From Mycobacterium sp. (GTDB lineage: Bacteria; Actinomycetota; Actinomycetes; Mycobacteriales; Mycobacteriaceae), in the NCBI RefSeq assembly GCF_025933915.1, contig NZ_JAICZA010000036.1:1-36216 (forward strand): a DNA stretch of 36,216 nt, written 5' to 3'. This document shows, in pieces, positions 8,995 through 16,481 of this stretch (within the stretch, counting starts at the first letter, position 1; each line of letters starts with the position of its first letter). A program made the position numbers and the translations under genes. Under the pieces are notes generated by a model. The model was not told the origin of the DNA and ran no database searches. It saw only the letters and a list, made by a program, of their open reading frames with translations.

Positions 8995-9000
8995 TAGTCT
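8995..9000 (+). promoter_or_regulatory. Putative -10 element of a leaderless promoter (NUDIX gene)
   Basis: TAGTCT, then CGAGAG, then GTG at 9007. The purines before the GTG are too close to serve as a Shine-Dalgarno sequence, while a TANNNT hexamer six bases upstream fits transcription starting at the GTG itself. Confidence 0.5.
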
Positions 9001-9006
9001 CGAGAG

Positions 9007-9726
9007 GTGATCATCCCCTATGACCAGTCATTACACGAGCGGGTCCGGAGCAATCTGGCCGGTCATGACCGTCGGATCGTGGCCGATCCGACCAAGCGGC
9101 ACGCCGCCGTCGCGGTGGTGCTCGTCGATTCCGAGAGCGGGGAGGACAGGGTGGATCCGGCGCCGGTAGACGACTGGAACGCCGGCCGAGCGCTGCCGGC
9201 GGCCGGCCTCGATGGGCGCATGGTCGACGTGTCGGGAGGCGCCGCGTTCCTGCTGTGCCGCAGGGCATCTCGCCTCACCTCACATGCGGCGCAGTGGGCA
9301 CTTCCCGGCGGCCGCGTCGACCCCGGTGAGACCGCGGTCGAGGCCGCGCTACGGGAATTGCGCGAGGAGGTCGGCATCGAATTGCCCGAGGTGAGCGTGC
9401 TGGGCCTGCTTGACGATTACCCGACCCGGTCCGGATATGTCATTACCCCGGTGGTGATTTGGGGAGGCGGACGCCTGGACCCGCACCCATCGCCCGATGA
9501 GGTCGTCGCCGTGTACCGGGTGGGGCTGCATCAACTGCAGCGCGACGATTCACCGCGATTCGTCGCCATCCCGGAGAGCCCGAAACCGGTTGTGCAGATC
9601 CCGTTGGGGGGCGACCTGATCCACGCACCCACCGGGGCGGTGTTGCTGCAGCTGCGGTGGCTGGGCCTGGAGGGCCGTCACGACCCGGTCGACGGGCTGG
9701 AACAACCGGTCTTTGCCTGGAAGTAG
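9007..9726 (+). CDS. NUDIX hydrolase (CoA pyrophosphatase-like)
   Basis: A 239-residue NUDIX hydrolase, expected to cleave a nucleoside diphosphate linked to another moiety. The complete Nudix box runs from Gly102 to Ile124 with the catalytic REL-R-EE-V-G core (GRVDPGE then RELREEVGI). WALPGGRVDPGET and the DDYPTRSGYVITPVV segment resemble coenzyme A pyrophosphatases (NudL group), so a CoA or acyl-CoA substrate is the best guess. The N-terminal 80 residues are less conserved. The GTG start at 9007 appears leaderless. The gene converges on the HAD dehalogenase gene. Confidence 0.87.
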   Translation: MIIPYDQSLHERVRSNLAGHDRRIVADPTKRHAAVAVVLVDSESGEDRVDPAPVDDWNAGRALPAAGLDGRMVDVSGGAAFLLCRRASRLTSHAAQWALPGGRVDPGETAVEAALRELREEVGIELPEVSVLGLLDDYPTRSGYVITPVVIWGGGRLDPHPSPDEVVAVYRVGLHQLQRDDSPRFVAIPESPKPVVQIPLGGDLIHAPTGAVLLQLRWLGLEGRHDPVDGLEQPVFAWK

Positions 9727-9761
9727 CTGGCGCGCAACCTCTTCGAAGGGGTCGCGCTCCC

Positions 9762-10517
9762 TCAAGCTTGTTCCGGCGCTCCGAACAGCGACCGCGCCAA
9801 TTCGACCAGCGACGTGCCCGAGACGTCCCAGGCGCCCGAGGGCGCCGCGCCCGGTTCCCGGCCCGGCCCGTACTCCGCCGGGCGCGCGACGAAACCGGTC
9901 GCCAGGCCGCTGTTGCGGGCCGCCTCGAGGTCGGAGGTGTGGGCCGCCAACAGCATCAACTCGCCGGGTTCCAGGCCAAGCAAACGCGCGGGGGTTCGGT
10001 ACGCACGCGGGTCGGGCTTGTAGGCCTTGCTGACGTCGGAACCGAGGACAACGTCCCACGGCAGGCCGGCGTGCTTCGCCATATCGACCAGCAGTCCTGT
10101 GTTGCCGTTGGACAGCGGCCCGACAATGACGTGTCGCTTCATGGCGTCGATGCCCTCGACGCTATCCGGCCACGGCGGCAGCCAGCGCCACGACCGCGCG
10201 AGTGCCTCCACCTCGCCGACCGGGAGCGCTCCGGCGGCGACGCCGAACTTCTCGAGGGATGCGACGAGGTTCTCTCGATGCAGAACGTCCAGCGACACGA
10301 ATTCCCGGTGACCCGACCGGATTTCGGACATCGAAGGCAGGTATCGGCTCCGCCATTCCAGCGCGAACGCGTCTGGGTCGAGGCTGATGCGCTGGCGCTG
10401 CGCGAAACGCCGCACTGAGGCGACGATCCCGGAGCGCCAGTCGACGACTGTTCCGAAGGTATCGAACAGAACGGCACGTACTGCCCGGCCGGTCGAGGGC
10501 GAGCGGTAAGGGGTCAT
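9762..10517 (-). CDS. HAD-superfamily type II haloacid dehalogenase-like hydrolase
   Basis: A 251-residue HAD hydrolase resembling L-2-haloacid dehalogenases. Motif I is VLFDTFGTV with the nucleophile Asp19; motif II is GPLSNGN; motif III lies in the SKAYKPDPRAY segment (Lys and Tyr); motif IV is LLAAHTSDLEAAR. The cap domain lies between motifs I and II. Real substrates of environmental homologues are often unknown, so dehalogenation is only a family label. ATG 10517 is preceded by GAGGA and begins eight bases after the PadR-family stop codon, so the two genes form an operon led by the regulator. Confidence 0.87.
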   Translation of the reverse strand: MTPYRSPSTGRAVRAVLFDTFGTVVDWRSGIVASVRRFAQRQRISLDPDAFALEWRSRYLPSMSEIRSGHREFVSLDVLHRENLVASLEKFGVAAGALPVGEVEALARSWRWLPPWPDSVEGIDAMKRHVIVGPLSNGNTGLLVDMAKHAGLPWDVVLGSDVSKAYKPDPRAYRTPARLLGLEPGELMLLAAHTSDLEAARNSGLATGFVARPAEYGPGREPGAAPSGAWDVSGTSLVELARSLFGAPEQA

Positions 10518-10525
10518 TCCTCAGG

Positions 10526-11128
10526 CTAACGCCGCGCCCGGCGACGCCGCGGGCGAGCGGTGTCCGTAGCCGCGGCGGACACGCGTCGTTCGATGACGGC
10601 CAGGGCGTGCTCGGCCCATCGAATGTTCTCCTCCTCGAACGAGATTCCGCGGATCAGCGTCAGGTAGGGGCCGATTCGCTCGGCCTGGTCCAGGTACTCC
10701 TCTTCGCTGCGGCCGTCGAGCAGGCGCGCCCGCAATCGTTCGTAACGCTGCGATTTGGCGCTCGCCCACCGCAGTCGCTCGACGATCAGTTCGCGCACGG
10801 CGGAGATGTCGCCGGCGTCGGCGGCTTGGACCTTGATCAGCAGCTCGTCGCGGATCACCGAGGGCTTCGGCGCCTTCGCGGTGAATTGCCGGATCGCCTC
10901 GCGGCCGGCCTCGGTCAGCGAGAACATGCGTTTGTTGGGCCGGCGTTCTTGGTGCACGACCCGTGCGCGGATGAGGCCGTCTTCGGCGAGCCGATCCAGT
11001 TCGCGATACAGCTGCTGCGGGGTGGCCGGCCAGAAGTTCGCGACCGAGGCGTCGAAACCCTTGGCCAGGTCGTATCCGGACGACTCGCCCTCGAGGAGGG
11101 CGGCCAACACCGCGTCACGCAGCGACAT
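10526..11128 (-). CDS. PadR-family transcriptional regulator
   Basis: A 200-residue regulator with an N-terminal PadR winged helix (MSLRDAVLAALLEGESSGYDLAKGFD, then FWPATPQQLYRELDRLAEDGLI and RRPNKRMFSLTEAGREAIRQF) and a helical C-terminal dimerisation domain (about 90-180). The start is placed at ATG 11128, which opens the conserved domain and sits six bases after a TATGCT hexamer; the longer frame from 11143 would run over that element. A near-palindrome at 11150-11173 overlaps its probable -35 region, which suggests autorepression. It is the first gene of an operon with the HAD hydrolase and diverges from the NTF2-like/LLM genes, the likely regulated neighbours. Confidence 0.88.
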   Translation of the reverse strand: MSLRDAVLAALLEGESSGYDLAKGFDASVANFWPATPQQLYRELDRLAEDGLIRARVVHQERRPNKRMFSLTEAGREAIRQFTAKAPKPSVIRDELLIKVQAADAGDISAVRELIVERLRWASAKSQRYERLRARLLDGRSEEEYLDQAERIGPYLTLIRGISFEEENIRWAEHALAVIERRVSAAATDTARPRRRRARR

Positions 11129-11134
11129 CGGCCG

Positions 11135-11140
11135 AGCATA
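11135..11140 (-). promoter_or_regulatory. Putative -10 element of a leaderless promoter (padR gene)
   Basis: On the minus strand TATGCT is followed by CGGCCG and then ATG at 11128. A weak -35 (TTGTTG) lies 16 bases further upstream, inside the operator-like repeat. Confidence 0.5.
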
Positions 11141-11149
11141 CAACCACGC

Positions 11150-11173
11150 GATTAGTCAACAAAGTGATTAATC
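11150..11173. promoter_or_regulatory. Candidate PadR operator (inverted repeat)
   Basis: The arms GATTAGTCA and TGATTAATC are separated by six bases and match at 8 of 9 positions. The site lies between the divergent padR and NTF2-like genes, upstream of the padR -10 and over its likely -35. It is AT-rich against a GC-rich background. Assignment to this PadR protein is inference from position. Confidence 0.5.
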
Positions 11174-11249
11174 GCACTCTGGACATCGCGCGGTGGGGGC
11201 CCTAGCGTCGACCCCACTCACTCAACAAGTCGACTATGCGAGGTCGCTG

Positions 11250-11672
11250 ATGCACCCATTCCGCCAGGCAGTCGAAGAACGCGATGAAAAGGCCATCCAG
11301 GCAATGCTGGCTGAAACGGTGGTGTTCACCAGCCCGGTGGCATTCAAGCCCTATGTCGGCAAGCCGATGACCGCGGCCATCCTGCGCGGCGTGTTGCGCG
11401 TCTTCGAGGACTTCCGCTACATCCGCGAGATCCATGACGCAGGCGGTCGGGACCACGCCCTGGTGTTCGAGACCGGGATCGTGGGGAGGCCGGGCGTGAA
11501 GATCACCGGCTGCGACTTCCTGCACTTCAACGACGACGGACTCATCGATGACTTCATGGTGATGGTGCGGCCCCTGTCGGGTGCGACGGCATTGTCGGAG
11601 GCGATGGGAGCCCAGTTCGATCGCATCCAGCGGGAGGCGCTCGAATTGGCCAATCAATCCGGCACCGCGTAG
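11250..11672 (+). CDS. SnoaL/NTF2-like domain protein
   Basis: A 140-residue cone-shaped NTF2-like domain protein of the SnoaL type. HPFRQAVEERDEKAIQAMLAETVVFTSPVAF is the usual family opening, followed by the GKPMTAAILRGVLRVFEDF helix and the strands GRDHALVFETGIV and KITGCDFLHFNDDGLIDDFMVMVRP. Proteins of this fold may be isomerases, cyclases or ligand binders; no catalytic His/Asp pair can be assigned with confidence. ATG 11250, preceded by GAGG, is preferred to GTG 11193 because conserved sequence begins there. The LLM oxidoreductase gene starts 11 bp after its stop, so the two form an operon. Confidence 0.82.
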   Translation: MHPFRQAVEERDEKAIQAMLAETVVFTSPVAFKPYVGKPMTAAILRGVLRVFEDFRYIREIHDAGGRDHALVFETGIVGRPGVKITGCDFLHFNDDGLIDDFMVMVRPLSGATALSEAMGAQFDRIQREALELANQSGTA

Positions 11673-11683
11673 AAGTAGTCAGC

Positions 11684-12721
11684 ATGCGGATTGGATTGAG
11701 TGTCAACTATGCGGGCGGTTTCAAGGACGTGGCCGCCGAAGTGGCCGACCTGGAGCGTGCCGGGCTGGACATCGTCTTTGTCCCCGAGGCCTATTCGTTC
11801 GACGCGGTGAGCGCACTCGGCTACCTGGCGGCCAGTACGCAACGGGTTGAGCTGGCGTCGGGCATCCTGCAGCTCTACACCCGGACGCCCACGCTGACCG
11901 CGATGACCGCCGCCGGCCTGGACTATGTCTCCGACGGCCGGTTCACCCTCGGCCTGGGCGCTTCCGGTCCGCAGGTCATCGAGGGCTTCCACGGCGTGCC
12001 CTACGACGCCCCGATCGGCCGGACGCGTGAAGTCATCGACATCTGCCGCCAGGTGTGGCGGCGCGAGACCGTGCAGCACCAGGGCAAGCACTATACGATT
12101 CCGCTGCCCCCCGAGCGGGGCACCGGGCTTGGAAAACCCCTCAAGCTCATCAATCAGCCTGTCCGAGAGCGCATCCCGATACTGGTAGCCGCGCTGGGGC
12201 CGAAAAACGTCGAATTGGCGGCAGAGATCGCCGAGGGTTGGCAACCGATCTTCTACCTGCCCGAGAAGGCGCAGGACGTCTGGGGAGCGTCTCTGGCCGC
12301 CGGCCGGGCCACCCGGGACCCCGCGTTGGGCGAGCTCGACATCTATGCAGGGCCCGTGCTGGCCATTGGCGAAAACGTCGAGTCGCTAAGGGAATTCGTC
12401 AAACCACACCTGGCCCTCTACATCGGCGGGATGGGCGCCAAGGGCAAGAACTTCTACCACGCCCTCGCCACCAAATATGGGTACGGTCCCCAAGCCGACC
12501 GGATTCAAGAGCTCTACCTGGCCGGTGACAAAGACGGTGCCGCCAAGGTGGTCCCCGACGATCTGGTGCGCGACGTCAACCTGATCGGTACCCGGGGGTT
12601 CGTCAAGGAACGTCTGGCGGCCTTCCGTGAGGCGGGGGTGACCACGCTGAACGTGGCGCCGATGGCGTCGACGGCGGCCGAGCGGATCAAGCTCATCGAG
12701 ACGCTGCGCCAACTGGTGTGA
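11684..12721 (+). CDS. LLM-class F420-dependent oxidoreductase
   Basis: A 345-residue luciferase-like TIM barrel. MRIGLSVNYAGGFKD, the DIVFVPEAYSFDAVSALGYLAA block, TLTAMTAAGLDYVSDGRFTLGLGASGPQVIEGFHGVPYDAP and the PILVAALGPKNVELAAEIAEGW segment are typical of the mycobacterial F420-dependent subgroup related to F420-dependent glucose-6-phosphate dehydrogenase and methylene-H4MPT reductase. It should transfer hydride between reduced F420 and an unknown organic substrate in the cytosol. It is the second gene of the pair with the NTF2-like protein, which may bind the same substrate or product. GAAG precedes ATG 11684. Confidence 0.88.
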   Translation: MRIGLSVNYAGGFKDVAAEVADLERAGLDIVFVPEAYSFDAVSALGYLAASTQRVELASGILQLYTRTPTLTAMTAAGLDYVSDGRFTLGLGASGPQVIEGFHGVPYDAPIGRTREVIDICRQVWRRETVQHQGKHYTIPLPPERGTGLGKPLKLINQPVRERIPILVAALGPKNVELAAEIAEGWQPIFYLPEKAQDVWGASLAAGRATRDPALGELDIYAGPVLAIGENVESLREFVKPHLALYIGGMGAKGKNFYHALATKYGYGPQADRIQELYLAGDKDGAAKVVPDDLVRDVNLIGTRGFVKERLAAFREAGVTTLNVAPMASTAAERIKLIETLRQLV

Positions 12722-12734
12722 TCGCCGGGGTTTG

Positions 12735-12748
12735 AAATCGTGCGATTT
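12735..12748. promoter_or_regulatory. Perfect palindrome upstream of the HdeA-like lipoprotein gene
   Basis: AAATCG-TG-CGATTT is a perfect 6-bp inverted repeat with a 2-bp centre, 37 bp before the start codon. A TTGAAA that could act as a -35 overlaps its left arm. The placement suits an operator, but no cognate regulator can be named. Confidence 0.35.
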
Positions 12749-12785
12749 GGTGTACTGATACCACTACTCGCACCCAGGAGGGCAA

Positions 12786-13067
12786 ATGATGAAGTACCTT
12801 GCGGCAGCCACGATCGCGATCTCCGTCTTGCTGTCCAGCGCGTGTTCGGCCTCACAGGTCATCAACACCGGCGGCGACACCAAGTGCAAAGACTTCACCA
12901 CGCAGGACGAGAAGAAGCAGAACGATGAGGTCAGCAAGATGCTCAAAGACAAGAGCGGTGCCGACCCGACCAACGTGGAGATTTCCGCGACCCGGCTCTC
13001 AGTGGCGACGTACTGCCAGACGCTCGGAAAGCCGGACACCAAAATCTCCGAGGCGCCGCACGGCTGA
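12786..13067 (+). CDS. Small putative lipoprotein, HdeA-like
   Basis: A 93-residue exported protein. The signal sequence (1-19) ends in LLSSAC with the candidate lipidated Cys20; serine at -3 makes this an imperfect lipobox. The mature part is small, charged and helical, with two further cysteines (Cys34, Cys77) bracketing it. The spacing and the CKDFTTQDEKKQNDEVSKML pattern resemble the HdeA/HdeB periplasmic acid-stress chaperones, which have one intramolecular disulfide; this similarity is by eye only. AGGAGG precedes the tandem ATG codons at 12786 and 12789, an excellent ribosome-binding site. The gene stands alone between the LLM gene and the convergent eis-like gene. Confidence 0.72.
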   Translation: MMKYLAAATIAISVLLSSACSASQVINTGGDTKCKDFTTQDEKKQNDEVSKMLKDKSGADPTNVEISATRLSVATYCQTLGKPDTKISEAPHG

Positions 13068-13205
13068 CGGCTGTTGCCGGCGGGTGCCGCGGCTAACCCT
13101 GCCGTAACTCCGCGGGCGCCGCGTCGGACAGCACGGCCCGCGCCAGCAGTTCACCGCCGCCGCCCGAATCACGCCATGCGGCACGGACACTGACGCCCGG
13201 TGTTG

Positions 13206-14423
13206 TCAGAAGAAGAACCCGGCGTGGGGCGCCTCGGGCACGGCGAACAGTCGATCGGCCACCGCGAGCGCCGCCGGATCGTCGGCGCGGGCCAGCCCGG
13301 CCACCGCGAGATCACGCCACCTGGCGCCGCCCAGCAGAACGGCGCCCAGCCCCTCCACATCGACTTCGAGGTCGGGCGGGCCATCGGTGACCGCCACTCC
13401 GTCGCCCGCGATGACGAAGCGAGCCGAATTAGCGGGCAGCAGAGGGTCATTGACTGCGATGGTCACGGAGCCATCGCCGATGTAGCCGCGGGCCGTCAGC
13501 GCCGCTCCGGCGTCGATGATGCGCAGCCAGGTTTCGTCGTGCATCGCGGTCACCCGCACGGACCGGCGGTCGACGACCAGTCCGGGCAGCGGATCGTCGA
13601 GCGGCAGCATCCAAAACACCACGCGGTCAACCAGATCGAGTCCGAGCAGAAACCGCAGCAGTCCCAGGTAGGCTTCGGTGCTGGGCGCGAAGAAGTCCTC
13701 GACCACGATCGTTCGCTGGTCGCTGATGAACCACTGCTCGGTGTCGATGGGTCGGTACCGGGCGAAACCGGATTCGGATCCCGGTGCGCCGTGTACGGCG
13801 ACATAGGCGGGGCCGGGGCTGGATTCGGTGCGCAGCCGCAGGCCCTGCCACCACACCTGCGGGCGGTCGATGGTTCCCGGACGGTCCGGCCGATGCTCGG
13901 CATAGATGCGGGGCAGCACCTCCCACGCCTGCGCGGTGTCGAGCAAGCGCACCGGACCGCCGGGCCCGACATCGCGCCGCAGCGCCGCCCGTGCGGTCCG
14001 CACCTCGACGGATTGCGACGAGCTCGCGACGCCGTAGCCATAGCGCCCGTAGATCGTCGCCTCCGAGGCCCGCAGCGTCGCCACCACCTCACCGCGTGCC
14101 GCGAAGTCGCGTAACTGATGACGGATCAGCCCGGTGGCGATGCCTTGCCGGGTGAACGACGGCAGGACCCCGATGTGGGTGACGGCGGCGTGCCCCACCA
14201 GCGCCGGGCCGGGCAGCGTCAGCCGGCTCGTCACGGCGTCGGCGGTGCCGACGAGTTGCCCGTCGGCGAACGCCCCGACGGTCCGGCCCGGCTCGAGCAG
14301 CGTCGTGATCTGGCCGGGCGCCAGGCCCGCCAGCGGCGGAAACCCGACCATGGCGGCGCGAAACACGTTGGCGGCGGCGACGAGGTCGTCTTCACTGTCG
14401 AGAACCCGGATCTCGGTGGCCAT
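13206..14423 (-). CDS. Eis-family GNAT N-acetyltransferase
   Basis: A 405-residue homologue of the Enhanced intracellular survival protein, which acetylates amines of aminoglycosides and protein lysines using acetyl-CoA. It has the family layout of an N-terminal GNAT domain, a second degenerate GNAT domain and a C-terminal sterol-carrier-like domain. The acetyl-CoA pyrophosphate loop is at about 86-97 (VLPSFTRQGIAT), Tyr125 in the IYGRYGYG motif is the counterpart of the Eis general acid, and the chain ends in aromatic FFF, matching the functional C-terminal carboxylate. Length agrees with Eis (about 402). Drug acetylation by this paralogue is not shown by sequence. It lies 61 bp behind the fadE-like gene, with a GC hairpin between. 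Confidence 0.88.
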   Translation of the reverse strand: MATEIRVLDSEDDLVAAANVFRAAMVGFPPLAGLAPGQITTLLEPGRTVGAFADGQLVGTADAVTSRLTLPGPALVGHAAVTHIGVLPSFTRQGIATGLIRHQLRDFAARGEVVATLRASEATIYGRYGYGVASSSQSVEVRTARAALRRDVGPGGPVRLLDTAQAWEVLPRIYAEHRPDRPGTIDRPQVWWQGLRLRTESSPGPAYVAVHGAPGSESGFARYRPIDTEQWFISDQRTIVVEDFFAPSTEAYLGLLRFLLGLDLVDRVVFWMLPLDDPLPGLVVDRRSVRVTAMHDETWLRIIDAGAALTARGYIGDGSVTIAVNDPLLPANSARFVIAGDGVAVTDGPPDLEVDVEGLGAVLLGGARWRDLAVAGLARADDPAALAVADRLFAVPEAPHAGFFF

Positions 14424-14444
14424 GCCGCCATCATGTCGCGTCCC

Positions 14445-14466
14445 GCCCGCGGCACGGACCGCGGGC
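14445..14466 (-). terminator. GC-rich hairpin between fadE-like and eis-like genes
   Basis: A perfect 8-bp stem with a 6-base loop lies in the 61-bp gap. There is no U-tract, as is common for mycobacterial terminators. It may end or attenuate transcription from the fadE-like gene. Confidence 0.4.
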
Positions 14467-14484
14467 CGCGCCGCAGCTACGCCG

Positions 14485-15696
14485 TCACCGGATGGGCAGG
14501 CCGGTCAGTGCCCGGGAGATCACCAGGCGCTGGATTTCGCTGGTGCCCTCGAAGATGGTGAAGATCTTCGCGTCGCGGTGCATCCGCTCGACGGGGTAGT
14601 CGCGGGTGTAGCCGTTGCCACCCAGGATCTGGATCGCCTCGTCGGTGACGTAGACGGCGGTTTCGCTGGCCACCAGCTTGGCCATCGATCCCTCCGCGGA
14701 GTCGAAGGATTGGTTGTTGCGGGCCATCCATCCGGCCCGCCACACCAGCAGGCGGGCCGCGTCGATGCGGCATTTCATGTCCGCGAGCTTGAACGCCACC
14801 GCCTGGAATTCACCGATCTTGCGGCCGAATTGCTCACGCTGGCAGGCATAGTCGAGGGCATACTCGTAGGCGGCCCGGGCCACACCGACGGCCATCGCGC
14901 CGACGGTGGGCCGGGTGCGCTCGAAGGTCTTCATCGCGGCCTGCCCGCGGGCGGAGGCACCGGATTTGGCGCGGGCGATGCGCGCCTCGAACTTCTCCCG
15001 GCCCCCCAGGATGTGGTCCTCGGGCAGCCGGACGTTGTCGAGCACCACCTCGGCGGTGTGGGAGGCGCGGATTCCGTGCTTCTTGAATTTCTGGCCCTGC
15101 GCCAGCCCCTTGACCCCGGCCGGGATCACGAAGGTCGCCTGGCCGCGGGTGCCGAGTTCGGGGTAGACCGACGCCACCACGATGTGCACGTTGGCGATGC
15201 CGCCGTTGGTCGCCCAGGTCTTGGTGCCGTTGAGGACCCACTCCCCGGTCGCCTCGTCGTAGCGCGCGCGCGTGCGGATGGCACCGACGTCGGAGCCCGC
15301 GTCGGGCTCGGACGAACAGAACGCGCCCAGCTTGGGTTCGTCAGCGGTGCCGAACATTTCGGGCAGCCAGCGGCCCAGCTGTTCCGGGGTGCCGTTGCCC
15401 GCCAACGCCGCCGCGGCGAGCCCCGTGCCCATGATGGACAGGGCGATACCCGCGTCGCCCCAGAACAATTCCTCGAACACCGTCAGCATGCCCAGGCCCG
15501 TCGGCTCGGCCGCCTGCTGGGCGAACAGGTCGGGGGAGTACAGCCCCACCTTTGCGGCTTCCTGGATCACCGGCCACGGCGTTTCCTCTCGTTCGTCCCA
15601 TTCCGCGGCGGCGGGGCGAACGACGTCGGCGGCGAACTGGTGCACCCAATCGCGAACCTCGATCACGTCGTCGGACAATTGCAGTGAAAATGTCAT
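14485..15696 (-). CDS. Acyl-CoA dehydrogenase (FadE family)
   Basis: A 403-residue flavoprotein catalysing alpha,beta-dehydrogenation of an acyl-CoA thioester, the first step of beta-oxidation or a related catabolic pathway. Features include the helical N-terminal domain, the central [18 protein letters not shown] strand-turn that contacts [15 protein letters not shown], the [24 protein letters not shown] helix, and the C-terminal [21 protein letters not shown] followed by EGTSEIQ with the catalytic base Glu383. The length and motif set are those of short/medium-chain enzymes. Its start overlaps the TetR stop codon (ATGA), so it is co-transcribed with and probably regulated by that repressor. 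Chain-length preference is unknown. Confidence 0.92.
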   Translation of the reverse strand: MTFSLQLSDDVIEVRDWVHQFAADVVRPAAAEWDEREETPWPVIQEAAKVGLYSPDLFAQQAAEPTGLGMLTVFEELFWGDAGIALSIMGTGLAAAALAGNGTPEQLGRWLPEMFGTADEPKLGAFCSSEPDAGSDVGAIRTRARYDEATGEWVLNGTKTWATNGGIANVHIVVASVYPELGTRGQATFVIPAGVKGLAQGQKFKKHGIRASHTAEVVLDNVRLPEDHILGGREKFEARIARAKSGASARGQAAMKTFERTRPTVGAMAVGVARAAYEYALDYACQREQFGRKIGEFQAVAFKLADMKCRIDAARLLVWRAGWMARNNQSFDSAEGSMAKLVASETAVYVTDEAIQILGGNGYTRDYPVERMHRDAKIFTIFEGTSEIQRLVISRALTGLPIR

Positions 15697-16343
15697 GGCT
15701 TAGCTCCTGAATCATTGGTGTTCAACGGGTTTCGGGGGTTTGTATATTGCGCGAGGACGCTGACCGTCTGGTTGACCCACGCCTCGAAGTACCGTTCTTC
15801 GTCGGTGTTGCCGGGCAGGCGGCCGGTCAGCGCTTGCAGCGTCGCCGCGTAGGACAGCGATCCGATCGCGACGGCCGCGGCCGCTTCGGGATCGGGAATG
15901 CCGGTGCGGCCGGAGCGATTGGACGCGGCCAATTCATCGGCGAAACGCTGGTAGGCGTTGTCGGTGATCACCTGCCACGTCTTCTCGTCGAGATCGCCGA
16001 GCTCGTCGGGTTCGCGCAGCATGACCTTCAGCAGATCCTCGCTGTGTTTGAGGTTGTTCCAGATCAGCCGGCCCGCGGTGCGCACCGCCTGCTCGACGCT
16101 GCCCGGCTGCCCCGCGTCGTACTGCTCTCGCGCGGCCACGATGCTGTCGATCCGGTGCGCAACCGCCGCCTCGAGCAACTCGCGTTTGGAGCCGAAGTGC
16201 TTGTAGAGGGCGCCCGACCCCGGCGCCAGGCCCGATTCGCGCTGGATGTCGGCCACCGATGTGGCCGCGTACCCCTTGGCGGCGAAAAGCCGCAACGCTG
16301 CGGAGAGCAGCCGGTCACGTCCGCGACCAGGTCCGGTGAGCAC
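15693..16343 (-). CDS. TetR-family regulator of the acyl-CoA dehydrogenase
   Basis: A 216-residue TetR-type repressor. The DNA-binding domain [54 protein letters not shown] follows directly after the start. GTG 16343 is preferred over longer in-frame options (GTG 16364 or 16448) because the DNA immediately upstream is an almost perfect 20-bp palindrome containing a TACTCT hexamer six bases from this GTG: operator plus leaderless promoter. The stop codon overlaps the start of the acyl-CoA dehydrogenase gene. An acyl-CoA or related fatty ligand as inducer is a reasonable inference from the neighbour, not something the sequence shows. Confidence 0.87.
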   Translation of the reverse strand: MLTGPGRGRDRLLSAALRLFAAKGYAATSVADIQRESGLAPGSGALYKHFGSKRELLEAAVAHRIDSIVAAREQYDAGQPGSVEQAVRTAGRLIWNNLKHSEDLLKVMLREPDELGDLDEKTWQVITDNAYQRFADELAASNRSGRTGIPDPEAAAAVAIGSLSYAATLQALTGRLPGNTDEERYFEAWVNQTVSVLAQYTNPRNPLNTNDSGAKP

Positions 16344-16344
16344 G

Positions 16345-16364
16345 GTGAGAGAGTACTCACTCAC
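16345..16364. promoter_or_regulatory. TetR-type operator over the tetR-fadE promoter
   Basis: A 20-bp inverted repeat, GTGAGAGAGT-ACTCACTCAC, with only one mismatched base pair (positions 6 and 15). On the minus strand it contains TACTCT, six bases before the GTG start at 16343, with a TTGCCG at 17-bp spacing as a possible -35. Repressor binding here would cover the -10, giving autoregulation. The divergent kinase gene is about 160 bp away. Confidence 0.6.
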
Positions 16365-16481
16365 CAAAGCCGCGGCAAAACGGTGCCCGGTCCCGGCAGG
16401 TGACGCAGCAGGAGGCGATGCGGTTAGCGTTAAATTCTTGCGAAACACCGCTGCGCTTGAGCGTGCCGGGCCGGTACGGCT

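Noticed and set aside
14134..15687. 517-codon open frame on the plus strand
   Set aside because: It is fully antisense to the acyl-CoA dehydrogenase, whose motifs are unmistakable. The translation has the Gly/Arg/His-rich look of a GC-driven shadow and no family features.
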